Below the pieces are notes generated by a model, which saw only the letters and a program-made list of their open reading frames with translations, was not told the DNA's origin and searched no databases. A program made the position numbers and the translations under genes. A stretch of 64,000 bases of DNA from Pelethousia sp034933245. GTDB taxonomy: Bacteria; Bacillota; Clostridia; Christensenellales; CAG-138. Position 1 is the first letter of the stretch. Every line of letters begins with the position of its first letter. Positions 7,994-16,078 of the stretch are shown piece after piece. The stretch covers positions 1 through 64,000 of the forward strand of contig JAYFNX010000009.1 in NCBI GenBank assembly GCA_034933245.1, written 5' to 3'.

Positions 7994-8129
7994 AAGTGCT
8001 CTCCGACCGGCAAATGCCAAAGCGGTATAAGCAATCCCCGGAAGGGAATCGGTCTCCATCCGGCCCAATTCCGCTTAGGCTCTTACGAACGAAGGCTGTA
8101 CCCACAGGCTCCCGCTTCGGGCGCTCCCG

Positions 8130-8537
8130 TTACTTTCTTCCGCCCATCAGCTGTTGCTCGGGCAAGAGAATATACTGGAATTCAACCTTATACTGATCCG
8201 GATCATGCATGAAGAAGGCATACACAGGGAAACGTTCCTGGTTCTTCGGCGTGGAAACAATGATGGCTCCCTTTTCCGCAATCTCCCGATAGTGTTTGTC
8301 CACATCCGCCACGTCGTGGCAGTTCAGCGAAATACACACGCCGGTGGGTCCGCCCAAGGTAGGCCGTCCATCATCGTATTGGCAAAAGCCCAAATAGCCA
8401 TACCCGGTATCAAAAATCTTACAAATGCCGCCGGACTGCTCCTGTACCAAAGGAAGGCCAACGATCTCTCTGTAAAACGTGGTCGTTTTTTTAATATTGC
8501 TGCAAGGTAAAAAAATAACGCTGTTCTCCATGGCCAT
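8130..8537 (-). CDS. VOC (glyoxalase/bleomycin resistance) superfamily protein
   Basis: About 135 aa small cytosolic protein with a single vicinal-oxygen-chelate fold: VIFLPCSNIKKTTTFYREIVGLPL at the start, GVCISLNCHDVADVDKHY in the middle and FFMHDPDQYKVEFQY at the end, the last holding the family's metal-ligand Glu position. The exact reaction is not predictable from such short proteins. The start at 8537 is preferred to Met1 (8552) because GGAG lies 9 bases before it; the ATG at 8531 is another option. It is monocistronic. Confidence 0.85.
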   Translation of the reverse strand: MAMENSVIFLPCSNIKKTTTFYREIVGLPLVQEQSGGICKIFDTGYGYLGFCQYDDGRPTLGGPTGVCISLNCHDVADVDKHYREIAEKGAIIVSTPKNQERFPVYAFFMHDPDQYKVEFQYILLPEQQLMGGRK

Positions 8538-9053
8538 ATCGCTCATCTCCATTTAATTTTTATAAAATAGTATGAATTTCTCTATTATGGGCAAGGTTCT
8601 CTCCGCCCATATTCCGCGCTTTGCTTAAATTATTATGCCTATATTTTTCCTCTGCCTGCCAGTCCAGGTTCTTCCCTTGCCCGCAATGGTAACAAACACG
8701 AATGTTATGTTTGTCGCTTGAGAGGCTCCACCTTTTCTTGGGAAATTGCATACGTGTAAAAAATATCTTCCAAGCGCCGCAAGAAGGTGCAGCCGTCTCG
8801 GATAGATTTAAATTCAGGGTGTCTGTTTCACCCCAAAGCAGAGGTTACCGGTTCACAATCCAGGCAGATAGAAAATGGGCCGACGCACCGCCAAGTCCAC
8901 GGTGTGGTGGGATTTGCATTCGGATTGAGCTTTCCATGATCCAACCGCCTTCTCTCTTCTTCCCCATCCCTTTATCCCCCTATATCAAAATAGACACTAT
9001 CCCGGTGATAGTGTCTATATTAGCAGCTTCAGGCTACCGCTTTTCAGAAGCCG
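8538..9053. other. Non-coding gap between VOC gene and rplQ
   Basis: About 515 bases. It contains the terminator of the r-protein cluster near its rplQ end and a small hairpin GGGTG/CACCC at 8817-8833. Two open frames here (8560-8751 minus and 8702-9244 plus) have no Shine-Dalgarno or recognisable protein. No tRNA or riboswitch was recognised. Confidence 0.5.
8990..9018 (-). terminator. Terminator of the ribosomal protein cluster
   Basis: ATAGACACTATC (8990-9001) pairs perfectly with GATAGTGTCTAT (9007-9018) over a 5-base loop, 36 bases after the rplQ stop. On the minus strand the stem runs into TTTTGATAT, a short T-rich tail. Confidence 0.75.
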
Positions 9054-9545
9054 TTAAACCAGTTCCAATACGGCCATTTCCGTTCCGTCTCCCCGGCGGG
9101 GACCCATCTTCAGAATCCGGGTGTAGCCACCCTTGCGGCCCTCGTATTTGGGCGCGATTTCCTGGAAGAGCTTCTCTACCACGGGGTTGGCGTTGGTCTT
9201 TGTACGCTCCTTGTACTCGCTCTTGGACTCTTTGTCCTTTTTAGCGGCGGGTACGTTATACAGATAGGCCAGGATCTGCCGGCGGGCATGAAGCTTGCTG
9301 GGCAGGTCGTTGTTTTTCTGTACTTTTACAATCTGCTGCTTATCGTTACGGGTCTCCTTTTCCACGGTGACCGTATTCTTATGTTCGCTGATAGCGAGGG
9401 TAATCAGCTTCTCCGCAATGGGCCGTACTTCCTTGGCGCGGGCCTCGGTGGTAACGATCTTGCCATTGTAGAGCAGCGCGGTGGTGAGGTTGCGCAGCAT
9501 GGCATCGCGCTGATCGCTCGCCTTCCCCAGCTTACGGTTTGGCAT
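9054..9545 (-). CDS. rplQ: 50S ribosomal protein L17 (long form)
   Basis: Large-subunit protein at the exit-tunnel rim. The N-terminal block NRKLGKASDQRDAMLRNL and the C-terminal GPRRGDGTEMAVLELV are standard. At 163 aa it is longer than the usual 112-130 aa; the extra length is in two Lys/Glu-rich stretches, about residues 60-85 (around EKETRNDKQQIVKVQKNN) and 105-130 (KKDKESKSEYKERTK). It is the last gene of the alpha operon, followed by the cluster terminator. Confidence 0.95.
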   Translation of the reverse strand: MPNRKLGKASDQRDAMLRNLTTALLYNGKIVTTEARAKEVRPIAEKLITLAISEHKNTVTVEKETRNDKQQIVKVQKNNDLPSKLHARRQILAYLYNVPAAKKDKESKSEYKERTKTNANPVVEKLFQEIAPKYEGRKGGYTRILKMGPRRGDGTEMAVLELV

Positions 9546-9573
9546 GTTGGGTTCCTCCTTATGTAATTGCTAG

Positions 9574-9861
9574 CTAGTCTTCGCTGTGACGAAGGCCCAA
9601 CCCAAGGCCCTGTAGCTTCTGCTGGACTTCTTCCAGAGATTTGCGGCCCAGGTTACGCACCTTCATCATCTCTTCCTCATTGCGCTGCACCAATTCGTCT
9701 ACCGTATTGATGCCGGCACGCTTGAGGCAATTGTAGGAGCGGACGGAAAGATCCAGTTCCTCGATAGTCATCTCGAGAATCTTCTCCTTCTTGTCCTCCT
9801 CCTTTTCCACCATGATCTCCACGCCCTGCACGTGCTCTGTCAGGTTCATGAAAAGGGCCAA
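9574..9861 (-). CDS. rpoA: RNA polymerase alpha, C-terminal fragment (after in-frame TAG)
   Basis: This frame encodes the rest of RpoA in the same reading frame as the upstream piece, separated only by the TAG at 9907-9909. It contains the end of the N-terminal domain (LTEHVQGVEIMVEKEEDKKEK) and the entire alpha-CTD (EMTIEELDLSVRSYNCLKRA, then RNLGRKSLEEV), which contacts UP elements and activators. The frame is open from 9906, and residues PDEAVSLAAKILTEH upstream of the first possible start (TTG at 9861, ATG at 9849) still match RpoA. No good Shine-Dalgarno precedes either start, so this is better read as the 3' part of one interrupted gene than as a separate gene. Confidence 0.8.
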   Translation of the reverse strand: MALFMNLTEHVQGVEIMVEKEEDKKEKILEMTIEELDLSVRSYNCLKRAGINTVDELVQRNEEEMMKVRNLGRKSLEEVQQKLQGLGLGLRHSED

Positions 9862-9906
9862 GTGCTCCGTGAGAATTTTTGCAGCCAGGGAAACGGCTTC
9901 GTCGGG

Positions 9907-10515
9907 CTAGATGGTGCCGTCCGTCCAGACCTCCAGGATGAGCTTGTCATAGTCCGTGATCTGGCCCACACGGGTGTCCTCCACAATGAAGTTCACCTTG
10001 CGGATGGGGGTGAAGATAGAATCTACCGCGATCTGTCCAATGGGCATATCGGGCTTCTTGTTCCTATCCGCAGCCACATAACCGCGGCCGTTTTCCAGGA
10101 TAATCTCCATATAGAGCCGTGCGCCGTCATCCAGGGTGGCCAGGTGCAGATCCGGGTTTACCACTTCTACATCGCTGTCCACGATCATATCCCCAGCCGT
10201 TACCTCGCAGGCGCCCACTGCGTCTACAATGACCTTTTTGGGGCCCGTGGCATGCATCTTGACGCACAGATCTTTTAAATTCAGGATAATCTCCGTCACG
10301 TCTTCCCGCACGCCGGGAACAGTGGAAAACTCATGCAGCACGCCGTCTATCTTGACGGAAGACACCGCAACACCAGGCAGAGAGGAAAGCAGAACCCTGC
10401 GCAACGAATTCCCCAGGGTGATGCCAAAGCCGCGTTCCAGGGGTTCGACCACGAATTTGCCGTAGTCCTCGTTGAGTTCAACGCGTTCTATCTTGGGTCT
10501 TTCGATTTCTATCAT
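9907..10515 (-). CDS. rpoA: RNA polymerase alpha, N-terminal part ending at in-frame TAG
   Basis: Alpha subunit, which dimerises and nucleates assembly of the RNA polymerase core. MIEIERPKIERVELNEDYGKF starts at 10515 with a GAGGGG Shine-Dalgarno 8 bases upstream; the longer frame to 10557 is not needed. The sequence is typical through LILEVWTDGTI and then meets TAG at 9907-9909, about residue 203. The protein would lack the last helix of the dimerisation domain and the whole CTD. The complete locus 9574-10515 would give a normal 313-residue subunit if the TAG were a sense codon. Other genes here, such as leuS and ecfA1, use TAG as a true stop. Confidence 0.85.
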   Translation of the reverse strand: MIEIERPKIERVELNEDYGKFVVEPLERGFGITLGNSLRRVLLSSLPGVAVSSVKIDGVLHEFSTVPGVREDVTEIILNLKDLCVKMHATGPKKVIVDAVGACEVTAGDMIVDSDVEVVNPDLHLATLDDGARLYMEIILENGRGYVAADRNKKPDMPIGQIAVDSIFTPIRKVNFIVEDTRVGQITDYDKLILEVWTDGTI

Positions 10516-10573
10516 GCACAAATCCCCTCTCTTGATAGTCTCGGTCGGTTCGGGCATTTACCGCGCACGTGCA

Positions 10574-11203
10574 TTACCTGGAATAGAACTCGACGATGAG
10601 GTGCTCCTCAACGGTCAGGTCGATATCATCGCGTTGCGGCAGGGTGACCACCTTACCGGTAAGGCCGTTGGCATCCAGCTCCAGCCACTTGGGGATGGGC
10701 TTGGAAGCGCCTTGCTCCCGCAGATCCTTCAGATTTTGCATATCGCGGCTACGCTCTTTCACCGTGATTACCTGGCCGCTCTTGACCAAGAAGCTGGCGA
10801 TATCCACCTTCTTGCCGTCTACCAGAATATGGCCATGGCTGACCATTTGGCGGGCCATGGGGCGGCTTTCAGCAAGGCCGAGACGATAAACCACGTTATC
10901 CAGCCGGCGCTCTAAAAGGGAAAGCATGTTCTCGCCCGTAGCGCCGCGCATATTCGCAGCCATTTCATAGTATTTCCTAAATTGGGATTCCAATACACCA
11001 TAGGCGCGGCGGCACTTTTGCTTTTCGCGAAGCTGGATGCCGTATTCACTTTGCTTCCTCTGGCGGCTTTGGCCATGCTGGCCCGGGATGGTATGACGCT
11101 TGACCACGGCGCATTTGGCGCTATAGCAACGTTCACCCTTCAGGAAGAGCTTCTCGCCTTCCCGGCGGCACTGCCTGCAAACGGAATCAGTATATCTTGC
11201 CAT
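10574..11203 (-). CDS. rpsD: 30S ribosomal protein S4
   Basis: 209 aa primary 16S rRNA binder and assembly nucleator. The N-terminal zinc-type motif CRQCRREGEKLFLKGERC (with a later CAVVKRH) is intact, and the S4 RNA-binding domain is seen as RLDNVVYRLGLAESRPMARQ. In many bacteria S4 represses the alpha operon, of which it is part here (rpsM-rpsK-rpsD-rpoA-rplQ). Confidence 0.97.
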   Translation of the reverse strand: MARYTDSVCRQCRREGEKLFLKGERCYSAKCAVVKRHTIPGQHGQSRQRKQSEYGIQLREKQKCRRAYGVLESQFRKYYEMAANMRGATGENMLSLLERRLDNVVYRLGLAESRPMARQMVSHGHILVDGKKVDIASFLVKSGQVITVKERSRDMQNLKDLREQGASKPIPKWLELDANGLTGKVVTLPQRDDIDLTVEEHLIVEFYSR

Positions 11204-11218
11204 TATCGTTTGCCCTCC

Positions 11219-11626
11219 TTACACTCTTCTGCGCTTGGGCGGACGGCAACCGTTGTGCGGTATGGGCGTCACGTCCTTAATCATGTTGACCTCCAGGCCG
11301 GCGCTCTGCAGGGCGCGGATAGCGGCTTCACGGCCGCTGCCGGGGCCCTTCACATACACCTCCACGGTGCGCAGGCCATGCTCCATTGCCGCTTTAGCCG
11401 CGGTTTCGGAAGCCATCTGCGCCGCGAAAGGCGTGCTTTTACGGCTGCCCCTGAAGCCCAGGCCGCCTGCGGACGCCCAGGAAATTGCATTGCCCTGCAT
11501 GTCCGTAATGGTGACCATGGTGTTGTTGAAGGAGGAGCGAATATGTGCTGCGCCACGCTCGATGTTTTTCTTCTCGCGACGCTTACGGGCGGTCTTTTTG
11601 ACCTTACCTTTTGCTGCTGCTGCCAT
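11219..11626 (-). CDS. rpsK: 30S ribosomal protein S11
   Basis: 135 aa platform protein near the E site. AHIRSSFNNTMVTITDMQGN, GFRGSRKSTPFAAQ and the C-terminal DVTPIPHNGCRPPKRRRV are family blocks. It lies 15 bases before rpsD and 16 bases after rpsM. Confidence 0.97.
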   Translation of the reverse strand: MAAAAKGKVKKTARKRREKKNIERGAAHIRSSFNNTMVTITDMQGNAISWASAGGLGFRGSRKSTPFAAQMASETAAKAAMEHGLRTVEVYVKGPGSGREAAIRALQSAGLEVNMIKDVTPIPHNGCRPPKRRRV

Positions 11627-11642
11627 GATTCAATCTCCCTCC

Positions 11643-12011
11643 TTACTTCTTCCTGCCGCCCACGGTGCGCTTGGGTCCCTTGCGGGTGCGGGCGTTTTGC
11701 TTGGTGCTCTGACCACGCACGGGCAGGCCCTTACGATGACGGACGCCACGGTAGCAGCCGATCTCAATGAGGCGCTTGATATTCATGGAAACTTCGCGCC
11801 GCAGGTCGCCTTCTACCTTTACGTGGTGGTCGATATACTCTCTAAGTTTGCTTACGTCGTCTTCCGACAAATCCCGAACACGAATGTCGGGATCCACGCC
11901 GGTGGCGCTCAGGATATCGGAAGCGGTCTTGCGGCCGATACCAAAGATGTAGGTCAGGCCGATCTCGACTCGCTTGTCTCTGGGCAGATCCACGCCGGAT
12001 ATACGTGCCAT
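11643..12011 (-). CDS. rpsM: 30S ribosomal protein S13
   Basis: 122 aa head protein contacting tRNA and the B1 bridge. MARISGVDLPRDKRVEIGLT, the helix-two-turn segment and the basic C-terminal tail (RGQSTKQNARTRKGPKR) are standard. A 105-base gap separates it from rpmJ and holds an inverted repeat (12054-12059 with 12098-12103). Confidence 0.97.
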   Translation of the reverse strand: MARISGVDLPRDKRVEIGLTYIFGIGRKTASDILSATGVDPDIRVRDLSEDDVSKLREYIDHHVKVEGDLRREVSMNIKRLIEIGCYRGVRHRKGLPVRGQSTKQNARTRKGPKRTVGGRKK

Positions 12012-12116
12012 TCTTATTACCTCCGTAAATATTTGGGTTGGATATATGCTATTCTCGTTAGGAACCCCGGCGCGTTGGCCCCGAGGCAGCCGCTCCGAAC
12101 GAGGGTGTATTTGGAA

Positions 12117-12230
12117 TTAGCCCTGTTTTTGCTTATGCTTCGGATTTTCGCAAATGATCATCACGCGGCCCTTGCGCTTGATGATTTTGCACTTTTCGCA
12201 AATGGGTTTTACCGAAGGCCTGACTTTCAT
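12117..12230 (-). CDS. rpmJ: 50S ribosomal protein L36 (zinc-ribbon form)
   Basis: 37 aa protein. MKVRPSVKPICEKCK, then GRVMIICENPKHKQKQG. Cys11, Cys14, Cys27 and His32 form the zinc site of the C+ type. It sits between infA and rpsM as in most Bacillota. Confidence 0.95.
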   Translation of the reverse strand: MKVRPSVKPICEKCKIIKRKGRVMIICENPKHKQKQG

Positions 12231-12246
12231 CGCATTTTCCTCCTTG

Positions 12247-12468
12247 TCAGTTCTTTGTGCGCCACGTGATGCGGCCGCGTGTCAAATCATAGGGGGACAG
12301 CTCCACTGTCACCTTGTCACCCGGCAGAATGCGGATAAAATTCATGCGCAATTTGCCGGAAATATGCGCCAGTATTTTATGTCCGTTAACCAGCTCCACC
12401 TCAAACATGGCGTTTGGGAAGGAGTCGGTTACAACACCTTCAACTTCAATTACGTCCGTTTTAGACAA
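12247..12468 (-). CDS. infA: Translation initiation factor IF-1
   Basis: 73 aa OB-fold factor that binds the 30S A site. SKTDVIEVEGVVTDSFPNAM through GRITWRTKN is complete. The best start is TTG at 12468, because AGGAGGG precedes it by 5 bases and the resulting protein has the standard IF-1 N terminus; the longer frame to 12555 runs into the KOW gene. The weak TTG start fits a low-copy factor. Confidence 0.93.
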   Translation of the reverse strand: MSKTDVIEVEGVVTDSFPNAMFEVELVNGHKILAHISGKLRMNFIRILPGDKVTVELSPYDLTRGRITWRTKN

Positions 12469-12469
12469 G

Positions 12470-12754
12470 CTATCCCTCCTCAAAATCCGTATCTTGGTCG
12501 TTTCCAAGCGCACCGAGTGCTTTGCGAAGATGGGCGTTGGCCGCATTATCGCCAAATAGCGCCGGGTCTATGCGCCAAGGTTCGAAGCGCACGTGCTTGA
12601 GCTTTTTACGCTTGGGTTTCTCCGCCCTGCGCCGCCTGCCATCGGCAAGAAGCACATATTCCGTGCCTTCCAGGCCGATTACGGCGTAGCGTTTGCCCTT
12701 GTCCCTGCCCGCCATAGCCACCGCAACCCGGCCGATTACCTCAGTTTGCATCAT
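12470..12754 (-). CDS. KOW-domain RNA-binding protein (L14e-like)
   Basis: 94 aa basic protein with an N-terminal KOW motif (IGRVAVAMAGRDKGKRYAVI), a positively charged middle (DGRRRRAEKPKRKKLKHVRF) and an acidic tail. Such small KOW proteins between map and infA are characteristic of Gram-positive bacteria and probably bind rRNA or a ribosomal surface; the precise role is not established. The start overlaps the map stop by 14 bases. Confidence 0.85.
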   Translation of the reverse strand: MMQTEVIGRVAVAMAGRDKGKRYAVIGLEGTEYVLLADGRRRRAEKPKRKKLKHVRFEPWRIDPALFGDNAANAHLRKALGALGNDQDTDFEEG

Positions 12755-13517
12755 AGGGGGCCTCCCCGCTGAGCGTGAGCAGCTCGGGTTCGCCGTCTGT
12801 TACGGCGATGGTGTTTTCATAGTGGGCGCTGGGCTTGCCATCCCGGGTCACTACCGTCCAGCCGTCCGCTTTCTGGAGCACCTCATGCCCGCCCAGGTTG
12901 ATCATGGGCTCAATGGCCAGGGTCATGCCCGGCGTAAGCCGAACTCCGCGGCCAAATGCGCCGCCCGTAAAATTGGGCACATCGGGGGGCTCGTGCATAT
13001 TTCTGCCGATGCCGTGCCCGATCAGCTCCCGCACCACGCCATAGCCATGGGCCTCGGCATGGGTCTGGATCGCCCTGGAGATATCGCTGATGCGATATCC
13101 CACCTTTGCGAACTTGATTCCCTCAAAAAAGCATTCCCGCGTTACTTTTACCAGTTCCACCACCTCGGGTGCCACGCTGCCGATCAGCAGCGTCCGCGCC
13201 GCATCCCCGTGGAAGCCGTTTAGCTCAGCTCCCACGTCGATGCCCACGATGTCTCCATCTTTGAGGCGGTAGTTCCCGGGTATCCCATGCACAACCTGCT
13301 CGTTTACGGAGGCGCAAATGCTCTTGGGATAGCCGTTGTAATTCAGGAATGACGGAACGGCACCCTGGCTGCGGATAAATTCTTCCGCTGCCTCGTTCAG
13401 TTCCAATGTGGTCATACCGGGCCTGGCAAGCTTAGCCATAAGCTCCAGCGTCCGTTCCACAACCCGTCCTGCGACCTTCATTTTTTGGATATCGGCCGCA
13501 TTTTTGATGGTCATCAT
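12741..13517 (-). CDS. map: Type I methionine aminopeptidase
   Basis: 258 aa dinuclear metal enzyme that removes the initiator Met. The substrate-pocket region (VVHGIPGNYRLKDGDIVGID) and the metal ligands are visible: the two Asp around GIDVGAELNGFHGDAART, the His in GHGIGRNMHEPP and the Glu residues in LAIEPM and near the C terminus. It overlaps adk by 4 bases and the KOW gene by 14, so these are translationally coupled. Confidence 0.96.
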   Translation of the reverse strand: MMTIKNAADIQKMKVAGRVVERTLELMAKLARPGMTTLELNEAAEEFIRSQGAVPSFLNYNGYPKSICASVNEQVVHGIPGNYRLKDGDIVGIDVGAELNGFHGDAARTLLIGSVAPEVVELVKVTRECFFEGIKFAKVGYRISDISRAIQTHAEAHGYGVVRELIGHGIGRNMHEPPDVPNFTGGAFGRGVRLTPGMTLAIEPMINLGGHEVLQKADGWTVVTRDGKPSAHYENTIAVTDGEPELLTLSGEAPYDAN

Positions 13518-14140
13518 TGCAATTTCTCCACCAAGCCGGCAACTTCCTCTAAAACCTTGAGAGGTCCTTGGTTGCCGTTTACGGTATGGAGCAGGCCCTT
13601 GTCCGCATAATAGTTTATGAGGGGTTGGGTCTTTTCATTATAGGCCGCAATACGGTTATGAACCGTTTCGGGCCTGTCGTCATCCCGGATATAGAGCTTT
13701 TGCCCGCACTTTTCGCAGGTATCCTTGTCGTACATGGATACGTGGTAACCCGCGCCGCAACCGGGGCACATGCGCCGGCCGCTGATTCGCTCTACCAGCA
13801 CCTCTACGGGCACGTCAAGATTAACGGCCATATCAATGCGGGTTAAGCCGCCCAAAGCATCAGCCTGAGCGATCGTGCGAGGAAAACCGTCCAGCAGGAA
13901 GCCTTTCGCGCAATCGGGCTCCTGGATGCGCTTTTCAACCATGGCGATGATGATCTCATCGCTCACCAGGCCGCCCGCATCCATAACCGCCTTGGCCTTG
14001 CGGCCAAGTTCGGTGCCTTCCCGGGTCTCCTTGCGAAGCATATCCCCGGTGGAGATGTGGGCGATGTCGAAACGTTCACATACCTTTTCGGCTTGGGTGC
14101 CTTTACCGGCCCCCGGAGGGCCTAAGAAAACCAGATGCAT
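13514..14140 (-). CDS. adk: Adenylate kinase with zinc-binding LID
   Basis: 208 aa enzyme interconverting ATP + AMP and 2 ADP. P-loop GPPGAGKGTQAE, AMP-binding DGFPRT, and a LID of the Gram-positive Cys4 type (CPGCG, then CEKCG around residues 128-152). Located between secY and map, its usual place. Confidence 0.97.
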   Translation of the reverse strand: MHLVFLGPPGAGKGTQAEKVCERFDIAHISTGDMLRKETREGTELGRKAKAVMDAGGLVSDEIIIAMVEKRIQEPDCAKGFLLDGFPRTIAQADALGGLTRIDMAVNLDVPVEVLVERISGRRMCPGCGAGYHVSMYDKDTCEKCGQKLYIRDDDRPETVHNRIAAYNEKTQPLINYYADKGLLHTVNGNQGPLKVLEEVAGLVEKLQ

Positions 14141-14159
14141 AGCTTCTCTCCTTCCGCTA

Positions 14160-15434
14160 TTACCCCAGGAATCCCTTGTAGTGCCGCATAAGCATGAGGG
14201 ACTCCAGTTGTTCGCTGGTTTCCAAAGCCACGCTCACCATAATCAGCACGCTGGTGGGGCCAAAGGGGCTCCGCATGCCGAAGCTGTGAAGCAGCACGGT
14301 AGGAATAATCGCTAGGCAGGTCAGGAAGAACGCGCCGAAGAGAGTCAGGCGATTGCTGATTCTCATCAGATGTTCGCCCGTGGGCTTACCTGGGCGGATG
14401 CCCGGGATAAAACCGCCATTCTGCTGCAGGTTTTTGCTGATCTCCACCGGGTTAAAGGTGATGGAGCTATAGAAGTAAGCAAAGCCCAATATCAGCAGCG
14501 CGTAGATCACATAGTAAACGACGGCGCCGGTTGTGGTCGTGCCGGGGTATAGCCAGGTCTTGTAGAAGGTGTAAAACGCGCCTTCCGGCCAGAACTGGCC
14601 GATCATACCGGGCACCTGCATAAGCGTCATCGCCAGAATCAAGGGCATAACGCCGTTCGCATTGGCCTTGAGCGGGATGTGCGTGCTCTGTCCGCCGTAC
14701 ATCTTACGGCCGACCACGCGCTTGGCGTACTGCACGGGAATGCGCCGGACAGCGCGATCCACCAGCACCACCGCCGCGATAACCACCGCCACGAAGATGG
14801 CCAACACGGGTAGAATCCACCACCTATAGGAAGCGGTTACGAACACGCCGCTAAAGATGGAGACCACCGTAGTGGGCACCTGGGAGCAGATGGAAGCGAA
14901 GATGATCATGGATACGCCGTTGCCCACACCCTTTTCGGTGATGCGCTCGCCCATCCAGACCAGGAAGGCTGTACCGGCCGTGCACACGATGCCGATGGTA
15001 CCGTAAGCATACCAAGCGGTGCTGGTAACCACGTTGGTGCCCAGGCCGCGCACGATGCCGATGCTCTGCACAAAGGCCAGGCCAATTCCCACATAACGGG
15101 TGATCCGTTCGATCTTCTGCCGTCCATCCTCCTCCTTGGCCATTTGCTCCAAAGCAGGAATGGCGATGGTAAGAAGCTGGATGATAATGGAACCCGTGAT
15201 GTAGGGCGAAATGCCCATGGCGAAAATGGTAAACTGGCTGAAGTTACCGCCCGAAAGCAGATTCAGGAAGCCCAGAATATCATACTGAGCAGCCTTCTCT
15301 GCCAACTGCGCGGCATCCACAAAGGGCACCGGAATGAAAGAACCAAACCGGTAGACCACGATCAGCAGCATCGTAAACAGCATCCGGGTGCGAATATCCT
15401 TGATATTCCAGGCATTTATGAGGGTCTTAAGCAT
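14160..15434 (-). CDS. secY: Protein translocase subunit SecY
   Basis: 424 aa channel of the Sec translocon with ten membrane helices. The N-terminal NAWNIKDIRTRMLFT, plug/TM2a region and the cytoplasmic loops (PVQYAKRVVGRKMYGGQSTH; PGIRPGKPT) are present. Its start overlaps the rplO stop by one base. SecA is encoded about 12 kb away in this window. Confidence 0.97.
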   Translation of the reverse strand: MLKTLINAWNIKDIRTRMLFTMLLIVVYRFGSFIPVPFVDAAQLAEKAAQYDILGFLNLLSGGNFSQFTIFAMGISPYITGSIIIQLLTIAIPALEQMAKEEDGRQKIERITRYVGIGLAFVQSIGIVRGLGTNVVTSTAWYAYGTIGIVCTAGTAFLVWMGERITEKGVGNGVSMIIFASICSQVPTTVVSIFSGVFVTASYRWWILPVLAIFVAVVIAAVVLVDRAVRRIPVQYAKRVVGRKMYGGQSTHIPLKANANGVMPLILAMTLMQVPGMIGQFWPEGAFYTFYKTWLYPGTTTTGAVVYYVIYALLILGFAYFYSSITFNPVEISKNLQQNGGFIPGIRPGKPTGEHLMRISNRLTLFGAFFLTCLAIIPTVLLHSFGMRSPFGPTSVLIMVSVALETSEQLESLMLMRHYKGFLG

Positions 15435-15874
15435 TAGACCACCTCAACAGTTCCGCCCGCCGCCTCTATGGCCTTCTGGGCTGACTCGGTAAATTTAGCA
15501 GCCTTTACGTCCAACTTTTTGTTGAGCTCGCCGCGGCCCAGAACCTTAAGCCCGTCCTTTTCGATTTTGCTGATCATGCCGCTTTGCTTGAGCAATTCGG
15601 CAGTCACAACGGTTCCGTCCTCCAGATTGTTGAGAACGTCAATGTTGATTACAGTATATTCCTTGGCAAAAATGTTGGTAAAGCCCCGCTTGGGGAGCCG
15701 GCGTGCGAGGGGCATCTGGCCGCCTTCGAAGCCGTTCTTCTTGCTTCCGCTACGGGCCTTCTGACCTTTATGGCCATAGCCGGCGGTCTTGCCGATGCCG
15801 GAACCGGTGCCGCGGCCTACGCGCTTGCGCGTTTGGGTGGAACCTTCCACGGGCCTTAACTCATGTAGTTTCAT
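15434..15874 (-). CDS. rplO: 50S ribosomal protein L15
   Basis: 146 aa. The Gly/Arg/Lys-rich N-terminal extension (KRVGRGTGSGIGKTAGYGHK) threads into 23S rRNA; the globular part follows. Located between rpmD and secY. Confidence 0.97.
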   Translation of the reverse strand: MKLHELRPVEGSTQTRKRVGRGTGSGIGKTAGYGHKGQKARSGSKKNGFEGGQMPLARRLPKRGFTNIFAKEYTVINIDVLNNLEDGTVVTAELLKQSGMISKIEKDGLKVLGRGELNKKLDVKAAKFTESAQKAIEAAGGTVEVV

Positions 15875-15886
15875 AGTGCACCTCCG

Positions 15887-16066
15887 TTAAACTTCTTCGA
15901 CCTTGACCAGGTGCTTTACCTTGAAGATCATGCCACGGATGCAGGGGTTATCGGGCTGCACCACGGTGTGGTTGGTCTTGTGCAGACCAAGGGCCTTCAC
16001 GGTCGCCTGCTGGTCCTTGAGGGCGCCGATGGTGCTCTTAACGAGCGTAATTTTCAGATTAGCCAT
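15887..16066 (-). CDS. rpmD: 50S ribosomal protein L30
   Basis: 59 aa protein read directly from the sequence: MANLKITLVKSTIGALKDQQ to KHLVKVEEV. It has the ferredoxin-like L30 pattern of basic patches. A Shine-Dalgarno GGGAGG precedes the ATG. Position between rpsE and rplO is canonical. Confidence 0.95.
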   Translation of the reverse strand: MANLKITLVKSTIGALKDQQATVKALGLHKTNHTVVQPDNPCIRGMIFKVKHLVKVEEV

Positions 16067-16078
16067 TGTTTGCCTCCC

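Larger units (their letters stand above)
7623..8129. other. Gene-poor gap between S-component and VOC gene
   Basis: About 500 bases with no convincing gene. It holds the doubtful Cys-rich ORF, the 14-bp inverted repeat and the plus-strand terminator. I see nothing recognisable in 7994-8129. Confidence 0.5.

Noticed and set aside
8560..9244. Open frames in the gap before rplQ (8560-8751 minus; 8702-9244 plus)
   Set aside because: No Shine-Dalgarno, no recognisable domain, and the plus frame runs into antisense rplQ. The CYHC motif of the first is not enough.
9907..9909. TAG reassigned to a sense codon in this organism
   Set aside because: leuS, ecfA1, the S-component gene, the GntR gene, the ABC-2 permease gene and the transketolase-domain gene all end properly at TAG.
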